DNA from: Odontocerum albicorne
Lineage: Eukaryota > Arthropoda > Insecta > Trichoptera > Odontoceridae
Direction of reading: 5' to 3'
NCBI GenBank assembly: GCA_949825065.1
Contig: OX463839.1
Coordinates: 25,554,212 to 25,618,211, forward strand
DNA length: 64,000 nt
Part shown: piece after piece, positions 1 through 11,230 of the stretch
How the letters are laid out: every line of letters starts with the position of its first letter
How positions within the stretch are numbered: the first letter of the stretch is position 1
Notes under the pieces: model-generated
The model's database searches: none
Told to the model about the DNA's origin: nothing
Seen by the model: the letters and a program-made list of their open reading frames with translations, nothing else
Made by a program: the position numbers and the translations under genes

Positions 1-254
1 ATTACCCTGAAGAGCAAATGTTTTAATGTTTAATTATAAAATTCTTATAATGTTTTAAAAACTCGTAACTGGTAAAGCCAAAAAAAAATGTTCATAATAA
101 CGAAAATGAGCTTTATATTAGTAAAAATAATTAAGAAATTGTATTTTTACATAATTTATCTATGTATTTGATAGATAATGTTTGTTAACAACTTTCGTAA
201 ATAAGAAAAACAATTCCGTAAAAAAGTGAAAAAATCATTATACGTCAAAAATAT
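1..254. other. AT-rich flank, nothing recognised
   Basis: This stretch is AT-rich and carries no open frame, repeat or motif that I can name. It lies beyond the 3' end of the minus-strand TNF-ligand gene. Confidence 0.6.
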
Positions 255-536
255 TTGTATATGTTATATGATGTGAGAAATAGAATTTGTATATGTTATA
301 TATAGGTATACGACGTGAGAAATAGCTTTTGTATATGTTATATGATGTGAGAAATAGAATTTGTATATGTTATATATAGGTATACGACGTGAGAAATAGC
401 TTTTGTATATGTTATATGATGTGAGAAATAGAATTTGTATATGTTATATATAGGTATACGACGTGAGAAATAGCTTTTGTATATGTTATATGATGTGAGA
501 AATAGCATTTGTATATATTATATGATGTGAGAAATT
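255..536. repeat. 74-bp tandem repeat, about 3.8 copies
   Basis: A unit of 74 bp starts at 255, 329, 403 and 477. Each unit is itself two related halves of about 37 bp: one ends in ATGATGTGAGAAATAG and the other in ATACGACGTGAGAAATAG, so the array looks like a dimer that was later amplified. Copies are almost identical, which implies recent expansion or good homogenisation. It lies about 500 bp past the stop codon of the TNF-ligand gene and shows no coding potential. Confidence 0.9.
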
Positions 537-597
537 TTGAATTGAGTCATGATTTTTGATGAAAAAAAAAACAATTTTCATGGTTTGATTAATTAGT

Positions 598-603
598 TTA
601 TTT
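598..603 (-). promoter_or_regulatory. egr: possible polyadenylation signal of the TNF-ligand gene
   Basis: On the minus strand this reads AATAAA, about 420 bases after the TGA at 1024-1026. It is the first such hexamer I see downstream of the stop. In DNA this AT-rich the hexamer occurs often by chance, so the call is tentative. Confidence 0.3.
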
Positions 604-1023
604 TTTAATTTGAAGAACTTGACATTACAGATTGGAAGAGAAAACTCCCGTATAACGTTTTTTAGATCCAAGCTATTGCCGTAGATGGTTAATATCCACG
701 AAGCGATTGAATATAAGGAAGTTTATAAGATGCAGTATCAGACCAGCCAAAGAAAACTGCTAACTTAGAAATGTAAATACTTTTCCATCAATTTTAAAGC
801 GGAAGGGATTGGATACGCAAATGGAACAATTGTCTGGATTGAAATTTTATTATCATGGAGACTAAAGCTCTTCAAAAGTCATAATTATTAAATATATATA
901 AATATTAACTAATATAAATAATGCTTTCTTAGGTAAACATGGATAAATATGTTTTGGAACATTTAATACAGAAAAAAACATTTTTTTGGCCATGCTTTAA
1001 AAATAGATTTGTGTAATGATTTT

Positions 1024-1293
1024 TCATCTAGCCACAGCATCCCCAAGCTTGATTAGGCCAAAGAAGCTCATTCCAGGTTTCATGATGCTGTAACGCATGC
1101 TGCCTTTGTTTTTGATCTGGATGGTATCCTTTTCAGAGAGGTGAAAGGCACCAGCAGTGTAGCAAGTGTTGGACTTATCAATTTTCTCCGTTGAATGCGT
1201 CATGGTGGTGCAGTGAAGGATGATGTGGTCGCGCATTCCATCGTTACGGTAGACAATGAAACCATTCTCATCATGGGGATCGTGGTAGTAGAC
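1024..1293 (-). CDS. egr: Eiger-type TNF ligand, last coding exon (C-terminal half of TNF domain)
   Basis: The exon starts after a TTCCAG acceptor at 1294 and reads in phase 0 for 89 residues to TGA at 1024-1026. It supplies residues 329-417 of the reconstructed fragment. It begins VYYHDPHDENGF and contains the cysteine pair ILHC and NTCYTAGAFHLSEKD, where TNF ligands have the strand followed by a 'G-x-x-x-L-x-x-x-D' turn. It ends in SFFGLIKLGDAVAR, the F-F-G-x-x-K-L strand that closes the TNF-homology domain just before the stop. TNF ligands form trimers outside the cell and signal through TNF receptors; in flies Eiger activates JNK signalling via Wengen and Grindelwald. Family membership is seen in the sequence; receptor and pathway are inferred from the family. 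Confidence 0.9.
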   Translation of the reverse strand, partial: VYYHDPHDENGFIVYRNDGMRDHIILHCTTMTHSTEKIDKSNTCYTAGAFHLSEKDTIQIKNKGSMRYSIMKPGMSFFGLIKLGDAVAR

Positions 1294-1520
1294 CTGGAAT
1301 TAAGTACGTATATTAAAATAATCATATGAAGATAAAACAGATTACAGCTTAAAAGAAAGTAACGAATCGTTTTTGTGTTTAGATGAAAAGCGACCCATCG
1401 CCAGCAAGCGAGATTATTAGATCTTGTGGATGGTAACGCAGGTTAGTTGGTGAATTGGTTTATTGTGTGCAAGATTTTAAAAATCAGCTTGAAAACAATA
1501 GTAACATATCAAATCCGACT

Positions 1521-1712
1521 TCCATGGCCTAGTTGATAAGTCTTTCAGCCCGAGGGTTGCGGATTCGATTTCCATTAGTACCCGTATTATTTAAAAAAGG
1601 GTTCTACTCTGGTTCGCACATATAGCCCTTATAACGTCTTTCTGGTTGGTTGAAAGAGATTGCCACGTGTCAATACACCCACCAGGTTGTACTGTATATA
1701 ATGAAAGGTACT
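1521..1712 (+). repeat. tRNA-derived SINE, family 1
   Basis: The head reads TCCATGGCCTAGTTGATAAG (an A-box-like match) followed by GGATTCGATTTCC (B box). The body contains TTTCTGGTTGGTTGAAAGA, and the tail matches ACCAGGTTGTACTGTATA and AATGAAAG, shared by many copies in this window. The head is tRNA-like but decayed, so this is a SINE rather than a tRNA gene. Confidence 0.85.
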
Positions 1713-2084
1713 GTGTACAATACATACTCTATTTTCCGATTGTAAGTAGTTCGCGAATAAATGTTAGCATATTGTAGTGTAAATCCAGGGAAAATGAGAG
1801 TGGAAGTAAAACTAGCCAGGAAGAAGTACTCCGCCGGGAGTCGAGCAAGGTACGCTACTCATACTCGTATAGCAAGTATGCTTATCTTATTATAGTACAT
1901 TATCAGCAAAATAAATGAATTCATGATGAATTCAACGTTTAATTTGGTACAAATATTTTTTTAAAAGAGGTATTGAATTACATTTTTTTCAAAACAGTGT
2001 TTATTATACAGAAAAAAAAACCCAGTTAGTTTCATGTGATAATTATTTGCAAAAACAAAAAAAATATATCATAATTCATCTCTT

Positions 2085-2350
2085 AAAAATATGAGTACAT
2101 GCATACATACGATCGCGACATTTTGGGATGGGCAAATAGTACATATCACCAACATTTCCTATCACGAAATACTTCCTGCACCTCCTCCACATTCAAATAT
2201 CTTCTCACACTGTCATATATCAACATACCACATAATCTTCTACGTGCACGCATTTCTTCCACATTTACTCGGATTCTTTCCTTATTTTTCCACGTCCACG
2301 TTTCATTTCCATACATAAATCTTGGCACAAATACGCTGTTGCGAACCACA
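2085..2350 (-). pseudogene. LINE 3'-end relic (family X)
   Basis: The minus strand reads VPRFMYGNETWTWKNKERIR followed by EEMRARRRLCG, the 'MYGSExW...vEMrslRrxcG' segment found downstream of the reverse transcriptase in a common arthropod LINE family. It then jumps to NVEEVQEVFRDRKCW, so the middle is deleted. No catalytic motifs remain. Confidence 0.75.
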
Positions 2351-2599
2351 ATTTTAACAGATCTTTATATTGCATGATTCGAATAAATACATTTTATGTT
2401 CCTAAATATCACCTGAGTGAAAATATGAGACTACAACATTTTAGAAAATATTTTATTGTAATTTTTTTTATTTGATTAACGTTATATTATTTATTTGACT
2501 AACGGAATATCGATGGTGTAAAAAAGTAGCGTTGATTTTATTATATTAAAATTAATTATTTATGTGTAACGATGGTACTAAACAGTATGAAGTTTTGAG

Positions 2600-2800
2600 A
2601 ATAGCGTACAGCTGTAGCATCAATATTCTGCTTGGTCTAGACATGTGGTTTGCATACCTGAATAAAGACTCCAAAGAAATATCCTTTTTGGTGAATTAAT
2701 GGAAGGCAGAAGAAAGCGCGGTATAATGACGCACTGCATGAGATGCTTTAAAAACATTAATGCTCAGCACAACTGGCAGCAAAATGTATGTCATCGTTGA
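2600..2800 (+). pseudogene. LINE C-terminal relic (family Y)
   Basis: The plus strand reads, with breaks, LRWSRHVVCIPE, NILFGELMEGRRKRG and NAQHNWQQ. This matches the 'GHVaRM-D-RLPKQ-lyGEL-eGkR-rGg' tail of non-LTR retrotransposon polyproteins. A second copy lies at 55060-55225. Confidence 0.6.
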
Positions 2801-3339
2801 TGAAAACATATTTTAAAGTTGAGAAGGGATTTTAATTTACTGAAAGATTGAAAATTTTACAAAAAAATAATAATACTACTTTTAATAGTTTTAACAGGTG
2901 AGATAACAAAACCATACATTGTTTTTCAAACAAAAAATTACATAGCTGGAAAGTGTTTTAATTTTATATAAATATTGGGAATTAAGATAAATATAAAATA
3001 AGATGCAGAATGGACATCATAAGAATGTTTATTTAAAGATCTAATAGAGGAACATGTTTTTCCTATTAATATACATAAAGCATTATATTTTCCTACAGAG
3101 ATTGTGTGTTTCCTGGTTTCCCCATTATTATTGTTCTCAATATTCCCTCCTATCTCCTAGCCACACATGATTTTGTTATATTTGTAATATTTAAACCGTT
3201 CAATTATTCATGTCTTCTTTTAAACTAACAATTCTTTCATTTATAATTTTATTTCCTATGAATAAACTTAAATGTAAATCTTTCTCACCCGTAATCAATT
3301 CAGCAAAATAGATTGAACATTTTTTTAAATAATACTAGT

Positions 3340-3405
3340 TGGTGGGAAAAGATTGCCATTTGGTAATAAATCCACCAAATTGTGCATTGAAGTGTAAATA
3401 AATGT
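3340..3405 (+). repeat. SINE family 1, tail only
   Basis: GGTGGGAAAAGATTGCCATT, the CCACCAAATTGTGCA segment and the following TGAAGTGTAA match the distal part of SINE family 1. No tRNA-like head precedes it, so it is a fragment. Confidence 0.55.
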
Positions 3406-3419
3406 TTTTAATGGCCCTA

Positions 3420-3600
3420 GGATTGTATCTACTTCAATGAGGTGCATGGCCGCGCGGTAACGCACTGGACTTCCGTGCGGAAGGTCGTCAATTCGAACTC
3501 CGCGCTGTGCTACTTCCCTCGAACGACACAGGCACTTTTTCCGCCTATTGTTCGAGGGTATAAGGATACCTATGACTTCGGTTATAGCTATTCTTAAAAA
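3420..3600 (+). repeat. tRNA-derived SINE, family 2
   Basis: The head reads GCATGGCCGCGCGGTAACGC (A-box region), then TTCCGTGCGGAAGGTCG and a B-box-like CAATTCGAACTCC. The tail contains CCTCGAACGACACAGGCAC and GAGGGTATAAGGATACCTAT. The reverse complement of the same sequence is at 27720-27900. It is more GC-rich than its surroundings. Confidence 0.8.
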
Positions 3601-4250
3601 AAAAACTTTCAAAAATTTAATTTGATTAAGATATTTAAAAAATCGATAAAAATTATTTAGTAGATCAGTAAAAGGTAATAAAAAATGTTTTTTTTTCAAC
3701 TGAGTGACATTTCAAAGTCAAAGGCAGCGACAAAAGTATAAAATATTCAAATAACCAATTTATAAGAACATTTCGGCGAAACACAAAAAAAATCCCGTTT
3801 TATTATTTATTACCTCTTAGCAAATTGAACAGAAAGAGCCAACCAATATTAAAGAAATTCAAATACTTAATGTTACGAATTACCTTAACCGCGAACAAGT
3901 CTTTCGAGGAAAGAAAATGTCTTTTGGGAATGTTCTTGTAGCGTTATAAAAATGAAATATTTACCTAGAGCTGAAAATAATGTCTTATTTTTGTTTTGTA
4001 AGAGTCAAGATGTTATATTTTGTGAAACAGGGAACATGTAACAAGGTATTGTGTTTCTTATCGCAATATTGTACATTGTGTATCTCAAACGTGTACAACC
4101 GTGTTCCTTTGAGAATCAAACAGACGAGAACTCTTTGCTTTTATGTGATGGAACAAAAGCCTGGGGGTAAGTTCTGAAGATTCATGTCTGATCGTTGTGT
4201 CTATTAATAGGTAGTTGATGGATAATATTAATTGTAATATTGAAATAATT

Positions 4251-4710
4251 TGTAACTCAAAGTTGTCGTTTAAATCTGTAGGGACGAGATTATGGGATAT
4301 GGTGTTGATTTCTTTGAATTTACGCAGAACGCTAAGGGTTGAGTCACTTAGTATATATTCGTAATTTGAAACTCAAAGTTGTTTAAATCTGCAGGGACGA
4401 GATTATGGGATAGGATGTTGATTTCTTTGAATTTATGCAGAAAGCTAAGGGTTGAGTCACATAGTATATACTCGTAATTTGTAACTCAAAGTTGTCGTTT
4501 AAATCTGTAGGGACGAGATTATGGGATAGGATGTTGATTTCTTTGAATTTACGCAGAACGCTAAGGGTTGAGTCACATAGTATATACTCGTAATTAGTAA
4601 CTCAAAGTTGTCGTTTAAATCTGTTGGGACAAGATTATGGGATAGGATGTTGATTTCTTTGAATTATGCAGAACGCTAAGGGTTGAGTCATGTAGTATAT
4701 ACTCGTAATT
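4251..4710. repeat. 113-116 bp tandem repeat, four copies
   Basis: Copies start at 4251, 4367, 4480 and 4596. Each carries ACTCAAAGTTG, GGGACGAGATTATGGGATA and TTGAGTCA, and ends in a TATATNCTCGTAAT-like segment. Copy 2 lacks three bases in GTTGTCGTTT and copy 4 has a single-base deletion. Not coding. Confidence 0.9.
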
Positions 4711-4870
4711 ATGTATCACAATTTATCAAGTTTATGAGAATTTTTGACAAAGGAATTAAATATTAATCGACAATCGGTAAGAAGTACAATATTTTTTTAA
4801 TTTTTGCTTATTGATTTTTGTATCTCTTCTTCTTCTGCCATATCAGCCTCCCTCCAACATTAGCTATTGT

Positions 4871-5060
4871 AGTGTATTACCTTCCATTGTATACGTTACA
4901 ACCTGGAGGGCTTATTGTCATGTGGCAATTTTTTCCAACCTACCAGAAATACATTCAGAGACCTTAAATTATAAACTGTTTTTTATTTATTTGGGATCTA
5001 ACGGGGATTGAACCCGCAAGTCCGGGTTGAGAAAACAAACGTTTTACCATGGAGGCTATC
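4871..5060 (-). repeat. SINE family 1
   Basis: On the minus strand the head (5056-4994) keeps a B-box GGGTTCAATCCCC, followed by the shared body and the tail beginning at ACAACCTGGAGGGCTTATTG when read on plus. The A box has decayed. Confidence 0.75.
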
Positions 5061-5843
5061 AAAAGGCTATTGAGGCTACCTTGGGCAAAAGCCCCTCTGT
5101 CTTCCGTTTTATGGATCAGCTCTTGAACTCTTTGTATTCCGGTCTACTCTCGGACATTGCGCAGCCAGAACATCTGCATCTTAAATGTTTTTTATCCATT
5201 GTTTTGTGGCAAGTGTTAAATATAACTATATTCTTTTAAAGATGATTTGTTTCTATAATATGGTTTTAGCAAATTTTGAAAAGTTATCATTAAATAGACA
5301 ACACTGATGTTCTTATATTCTAGTGCAACTGTTCCTCTGTGTGTGTTTTTAAAACACTTTCTAGTTTTCAATATGGCGTTTAGTTTTTCTTTCAGAGCTC
5401 CTAGCGGCGGGTGCTGAAATAAAAGCCAGCTAAACGGTATCTGAATATTAACATTTATTTTACCTGATGAAATCTTTTGATACTAAATTTGTATTATAAT
5501 CCGTTTTGAGAACGGAGAAGGATATTGAAAACCATTATTCATATAATTTAAAACGTAACTTAAGAAGGAAAACAGCACTGAAATTATTTGCTTATGGAGA
5601 ATAAAAAATAATCTTCACACAAACTGAAAGTAATGATGCTCATTTTCAGTCCTTTTAAATGAAAATTTATAAATGTATACGAGTTTGACCTTTAAGTAGA
5701 CTAACTTCAAGTGTCGCGAGTATCGTTTGATAACTTGACTAACTTTCAAGATTTCATAAATTGTCTGGTAAAAAAATACTAGGTGCGAAGACGAGAAAAT
5801 ATTTTTTCACTTTCTGCTAATATGACATTCTATTTTAATACAC

Positions 5844-6256
5844 TTTCGTTGTATACGGTACCACCTGATTGGCTTATTGCAATGTGGTAATATCTTCCAA
5901 TTAACCAGAAACATGTTAGGATCCCTTAAGTGAAAACCATACTGATTTCCTTTCGTTGTATACGGTACCACCTGATTGGCTTATTGCAATGTGGTAATAT
6001 CTTCCAATTAACCAGAAACATGTTAAGATCCCTTAAGTGAAAACCATACTGATTTCCTTTCGTTGTATACGGTACCACCTGATTGACTTATTGCAATGTG
6101 GTAATATCTTCCAATTAACCAGAAACATGTTAAGATCCCTTAAGTGAAAACCATACTGATTTCCTTTTTTTTTTTAATTCTGGGTTCCAACGGGAATCGA
6201 ACCCGTAACCTCCGGGCTGGGAGATAAGTATCTTACCAACTAGATCACGGAGGTCG
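5844..6256 (-). repeat. SINE family 1 with tail triplicated in tandem
   Basis: The head (6256-6178, minus) is the best preserved in the window: TGATCTAGTTGGTAAGA as A box and GGGTTCGATTCCC as B box. Its tail is repeated three times with a 107-bp period (starts 5844, 5951, 6058 on plus), each copy running from TTTCGTTGTATACGGTACCA to CATACTGATTTCC. The three copies differ at only a few positions. Confidence 0.9.
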
Positions 6257-6589
6257 TCGGATATGACACGAAGAAAAGAAAAATTTGAAACTTTTTGATA
6301 TATTGCACATCAATTACTAACAAGCCTTTTATAATAATAGATCAAACTCATTGACGAAAACCTTACTTAAATAATTGGTATGAATTTAGCATACCATAAT
6401 TACCACACATTTTTATGCTGTCCTAACGCGTTGTTACCTGATTAATGAAATTTCACATCTCTTTTCAACTTTGGCCACATTATCTTTACATGTCAGGCTA
6501 TATTTCATAGCAATTGGATTTCACAGTAATATGATTTCATAGTTTTACTAAAATATATGGTAAAATAGATAAATATATTAGTACCAAGA

Positions 6590-7165
6590 TCAGTGGCACA
6601 CTAAGTAATGTTTCTGTCAATAAATCACTAGTAAAATCTTCGAAATATGATTGTGCACAGTGGTGTACTTGTGCCAACCTTGATGTATGGAAGTGAAGTC
6701 TAGTAATTAAAGGGGAGTTAGAAGAACATAATAAATGCGGTGGAAATGTATGTTATGCCTTGTGTAGAATATATTTATTATATTATTTAATTGTGTTAGA
6801 AATGATCGTATGTTATATAGGATAGGATAACTGTTTGTTAAATATGGATTTTATGAGTACAATTACGAAAAGTAGTGTTGACATGGTTTGATCACATTGA
6901 GATACTGAGTTGCGGACGACTTATGAAAGAAATATATATGTCTGAATTGAGTGGAGAGTAAATAAGAGATAGACCGAGGAAGGAGAGAGTTGGAAATTTT
7001 TATCTGAGGAAAACGTAAATAGTATAAGAAAAAGGAGAGCATGTATGACGAAATATATTTATGTGAACGAGTCGAGAGCTGTTGACGCTAATAGAAAGGT
7101 GTGGAGATCTATCCTCTCTGTGTACCCCAAAAGGGACTTGGCGTGATGGTAAATAAAAGAGGTTT
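6590..7165 (+). pseudogene. LINE 3'-end relic (family X)
   Basis: The plus strand keeps LMYGSE at about 6680, GMLRWFGH-like remains at 6870, and the family's 3' end CTCTCTGTGTACCCCAAAAG followed by TGGCGTGATGGT. Frames are broken throughout. Confidence 0.75.
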
Positions 7166-7383
7166 ACGGTGAGACTAAGGAATTGATTCTTGTAAGAATG
7201 GAAATGTCATACGGATTAAAAGTCACATGGATAGTTATAGTCAGAGAAATGAATAATACTCGTACGAGAGTACATATGTACATCGAAATCAATAATTGAC
7301 CACGTCAATTATTTAAAGAAATGTTTATGTATTCAGTGGTCGATATAAATAAGAAATTGTAATTTTTATCATACGACTAATAT

Positions 7384-7566
7384 TGTATTGTATTTCAATT
7401 TCGTCGAATCCAGTACAATCTGGGGGCTAATTGAAATATGACAATATCTTCCAACCAAATTAAGTGAAAACTAGATGGATTTTTTTAACGGGTACGAATA
7501 AAAATCGAATACGTAACTGATGAGTTTAAAGACAGGTGTCTTACCAACTAGACAACAGAGATCGTC
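7384..7566 (-). repeat. SINE family 1
   Basis: The plus strand reads tail first (CAGTACAATCTGGGGGCTAA), then the body and a decayed head with TCTTACCAACTAGA (A box complement) and AAAATCGAATACG (B box complement). Confidence 0.75.
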
Positions 7567-7837
7567 ATAAGATAAAAGTGTGGGGAAGATTTCCTCATTT
7601 GTATGGTACATCTAAACAAATCAGAATTGACGAAGCGGACATATTGAATCTTCGGTCTAATGGGGCTGAAAACAATGTTAACTCGCTCACGTTCGGGTTA
7701 AAAACTAGTGGAGGATGCACGTAACTTACGGTTCGTTATCATGTTGAGAATTATACCACAAATGAACAGGTTACAATACTATATACGTATAGCGCGTGCA
7801 AGTATTGTTGCCAGATCAACTCTTGACCGGACTAGGA

Positions 7838-7942
7838 TCCTTACTTTTTAATTTTATTTCAGTTGTCGTTCAAAATCGAACCAGAAGTTCCCGTGTGAAA
7901 TTTTAGCGTTTTAGCAATTAGACTATGGATATCATCCGTGGT
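7838..7942 (-). repeat. decayed SINE family 1
   Basis: AAAATCGAACCAGAAGTTCC followed by TTAGCAATTAGACTATGGAT resembles the reverse of the tRNA-like head. The body is mostly lost. Confidence 0.4.
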
Positions 7943-8775
7943 AAAGATTAAGTAGCATTTATATATAACATTTTTCCGTTACAACGAATCGACTCGTAAT
8001 TTCAAGTTATAAATTTGTCCAAGTCTCCGCGCCAAACATGAATATTGCGACGACTAGAGACTTAACAAGGAGCATTTTATGAGTGATGGTGATAATTCTG
8101 ATTTTTCATATTTTTTGCAATTTTGACATCGCTTTTTAACCTCAGACTCGTATCCTTCATTGTTGGTAACACTGGTGCCTAAGTACCTAAATAAAGTCAG
8201 TAATCACTTCTAGACCATGATTCACATTATTTGGTAGCAGTTTGTTACTGTAAGGAAACACGAGTATATTAGGTATTTTGAAAATAAATTTGTCAATTCG
8301 GAACGTTTTATAATTAATTGCGAGTTGATAACATTATAATATTGAGTAATTAACAAAACATATAACCCAAAACCAATGAAAAGTATTTTGAATGTGAATG
8401 TTACAGAAATGGATCTTTCAAATAATTATACATCATTTAATTAATTAACATAAATGTCTAAATACTCACATATCAATATCAGCCATCGAAATGTGATTCA
8501 CTCATGATATTTGCTAGATTGAACAAGAAAATAATGATCAAGGCGATTAGGTTTATCTAGAAGTGGGTTATATTTGAATAAGAAATGAGATAGATAATAG
8601 TTTATTCCTAGTATATGAGGGATGTGTAAATTTCTTAGAAGAGAATTAAATTCAAATTTTCATATTATTCACAAGATAAATTATGTTTTAATATTTACTA
8701 GCTTTATAACGGAAACTATTTAAAAGATTTTACTTAGATTTATTATTTATTATTCACGCATCGTGTAAAACTGAT

Positions 8776-10434
8776 TTAACCCTTTCGTGCTCAAATTTTT
8801 TTTAAATTCAACCTTTTTTTCGCATTAATAAATAAATATGGAAAAAACAATATTTTAAAAAAATCGATCGGAACTTATAAAAAAACAAATGGGATCTATA
8901 CTTCCCGCTGATACCTACTTGGTAGAATACTCATTGTGCGTAAGAAAGAAAAACTTTTTTTTTAAGAAAATAATTTATTTTAAGTAAAAAAACATTAAAA
9001 TGAACATTGTAATTAAGGTAAAAATAAAAATAAAATTATTTCTTATGAAAAAGATCAAAACATGGTGATAAACATAACATAGTGGTACATCGCAACCCCT
9101 ACACATCCACTTCGTTCTTTTCTCTTTCCCTTTGACACTACAAAGTCTACACCCTCTGTAAGTTTCACCCTTTAGAGGCATATGTTTACCTACAGATTCT
9201 AGGCGTATATCCTCTGGTACTCGGGCTTTATTAGTCAAAAAGCTTGATGGTCTGCCACGGTGTTTCCTCGAACAAAAACTTGCCAATCAACAGCCAGATA
9301 CTTGCTGGAGATATCCTAAATGCTAATCGGACCACTTTTTTTTCTATCAGTTTTATAAAGTAAATGCCCATTTACAATCACCACATCTATTAGATAGTAC
9401 ATAATCCTATGCCACCATTTTATAGACCGTCTGCCAATAGTATATCTTTCACGGTACTGGGTACCGGATAATTTTTGAGATGGGGCAATTGATGTATTCC
9501 CATAATTATAAGCACTCCTATGAATGCTCTTATCTCTTCAGTGGATGTGTCCACCCACATATGGGATTGTTTTTGATGTGCATATCTATTTCTTTCGTTA
9601 ACAATATTTTTAATAATATTGTCTTCAAATAATTTATCGAAATAATCGACTGCCCTACTGCAACCAATCAAATTTATATGGTTAGGGCAGCTTTCTGTCT
9701 AAAATTGGCTTCTGTAATATTTTCGAAATAACTGCAATCTTCATTCCAATCTTCTTGTATTAATTCTATAATTTCATCGACATCTGGTAGGGCTGGCATT
9801 TCTTCATTATTCATTTCTTCATCCTCTTTTACATTCATCGATATATCCGGTTGCGAAATTGTCACGTTATCAAGTGCATCCAATTCCTCTTGTGCACCAT
9901 CGTCAATTTCTATGTCTGACATTTCTTCATCATCGGGAAGTGAAAATAAAAACTCCATCGCTTTTTCCATGTGGTTTGGGTTATTCAAATTCCATTTATT
10001 AGCCATCTACAAGAAAAAAACATTCATCACATATTTTGAAACATAACCTTTATTTAGCTTCGTGGGAAGACCGCTTCAGAATAATGAAATATGACTTACT
10101 TTGAAATTCAGATCAAATCACCAACTATGTTTATATCATACAGTGAAAAAAAATGTATATACAGAACTTAAATCAATCGTCAAAATCCTTATTTACTTGA
10201 AAATTTTAGAGTTTTGTCACAAAATCAACGTATCTGACGCACGATACTCCAAACAAAACAACATGTGTTATTTAGAATTCAACTGCCAGTTACAAGTTCA
10301 ACCGATAAAGTAGGTAAATGTTTTATCGCAATACCAAATAATGACGCTAGATGGCAGGAGTGAATAAACTTGGGAAACGTAATTCCTATTGATCTTTTTA
10401 GAAACCGTATTTTCACCAGCCACAAAAGGGTTAA
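8776..10434 (-). mobile_element. piggyBac-family transposon relic with both ends
   Basis: The element is bounded by TTAA on both sides (8776-8779 and 10431-10434). Its terminal repeats begin CCCTTTCGTG on the left and CCCTTTTGTG on the right (reverse complement), as piggyBac ends do. It carries a broken transposase on the minus strand. Total length is about 1.66 kb, short for an autonomous piggyBac, because the middle of the gene is missing. Confidence 0.93.
8975..10006 (-). pseudogene. piggyBac transposase, frameshifted and internally deleted
   Basis: The open frame begins at Met 10006 with an acidic N-terminus (MANKWNLNNPN, then many D/E) to about 9674. A frameshift leads into a frame (9671-9420) with FDKLFEDNIIKNIVNERNRY and EEIRAFIGVLIIMGIHQLP, conserved in the piggyBac N-terminal domain. 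After a TAG near 9420 the sequence jumps to KWWHRIMYYLIDVVIVNGHL, which normally follows the catalytic domain. It ends with the cysteine-rich C-terminal domain (CRLC, KGKEKRTKWMCRGCDVPLC). The whole acidic-triad region between these blocks is absent, so the protein cannot be catalytic. Family transposases cut and paste at TTAA sites; this copy could move only with help in trans. Confidence 0.9.
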
Positions 10435-10480
10435 GAGACAGAAGATCAAGAAAAAAAAAAAAATAAAAAAAAAAAAATAA

Positions 10481-10797
<317 letters not shown>

Positions 10798-10999
10798 GGA
10801 ATACACATTTAAAAATAATAATAACCATATTTTTTTTGAATTGTTATTCTTCTTCACGGGGTAAAATCATCTACCGGACGTTGGCCACCATCGTGACAAT
10901 TTTACAATCTTGTTTTGCAGCACGGAAAAACTCAGAAAAACTAAGCCCTAATTACTCAACAAGTTTTTTAAGGCACGAGAAACGTCATCTTCTTGTGGC

Positions 11000-11230
11000 C
11001 CGTTTGCCATTTATTTATCCATTGATAATCAGTTGCGAACGTTCATATTCTTCTGTTCACGTTCTACAGAATCTTGAGGATACGTATGTAGGTAGATCCA
11101 GATGTAAAAACCTACGTGTTGTTTCCTGGTTCAGTGTCCACGCCTCTATTGCATAGCAAAGAGTTGAGAAGATGTGGCAGAGAACCATACGATTTCTCAA
11201 ATCCGTGGTAAGGCCTTCGTTGGCATAAAT
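11000..11230 (-). pseudogene. LINE C-terminal relic (family Z)
   Basis: The minus strand reads [15 protein letters not shown], like the 'YGxExWTL' block after the reverse transcriptase core of RTE/CR1-type LINEs. The neighbouring sequence is decayed. Confidence 0.5.

Noticed and set aside
6178..6256. tRNA gene on the minus strand
   Set aside because: A and B boxes are good, but no acceptor-stem pairing or anticodon arm could be made convincingly, and the sequence continues into the SINE body and repeated tail.
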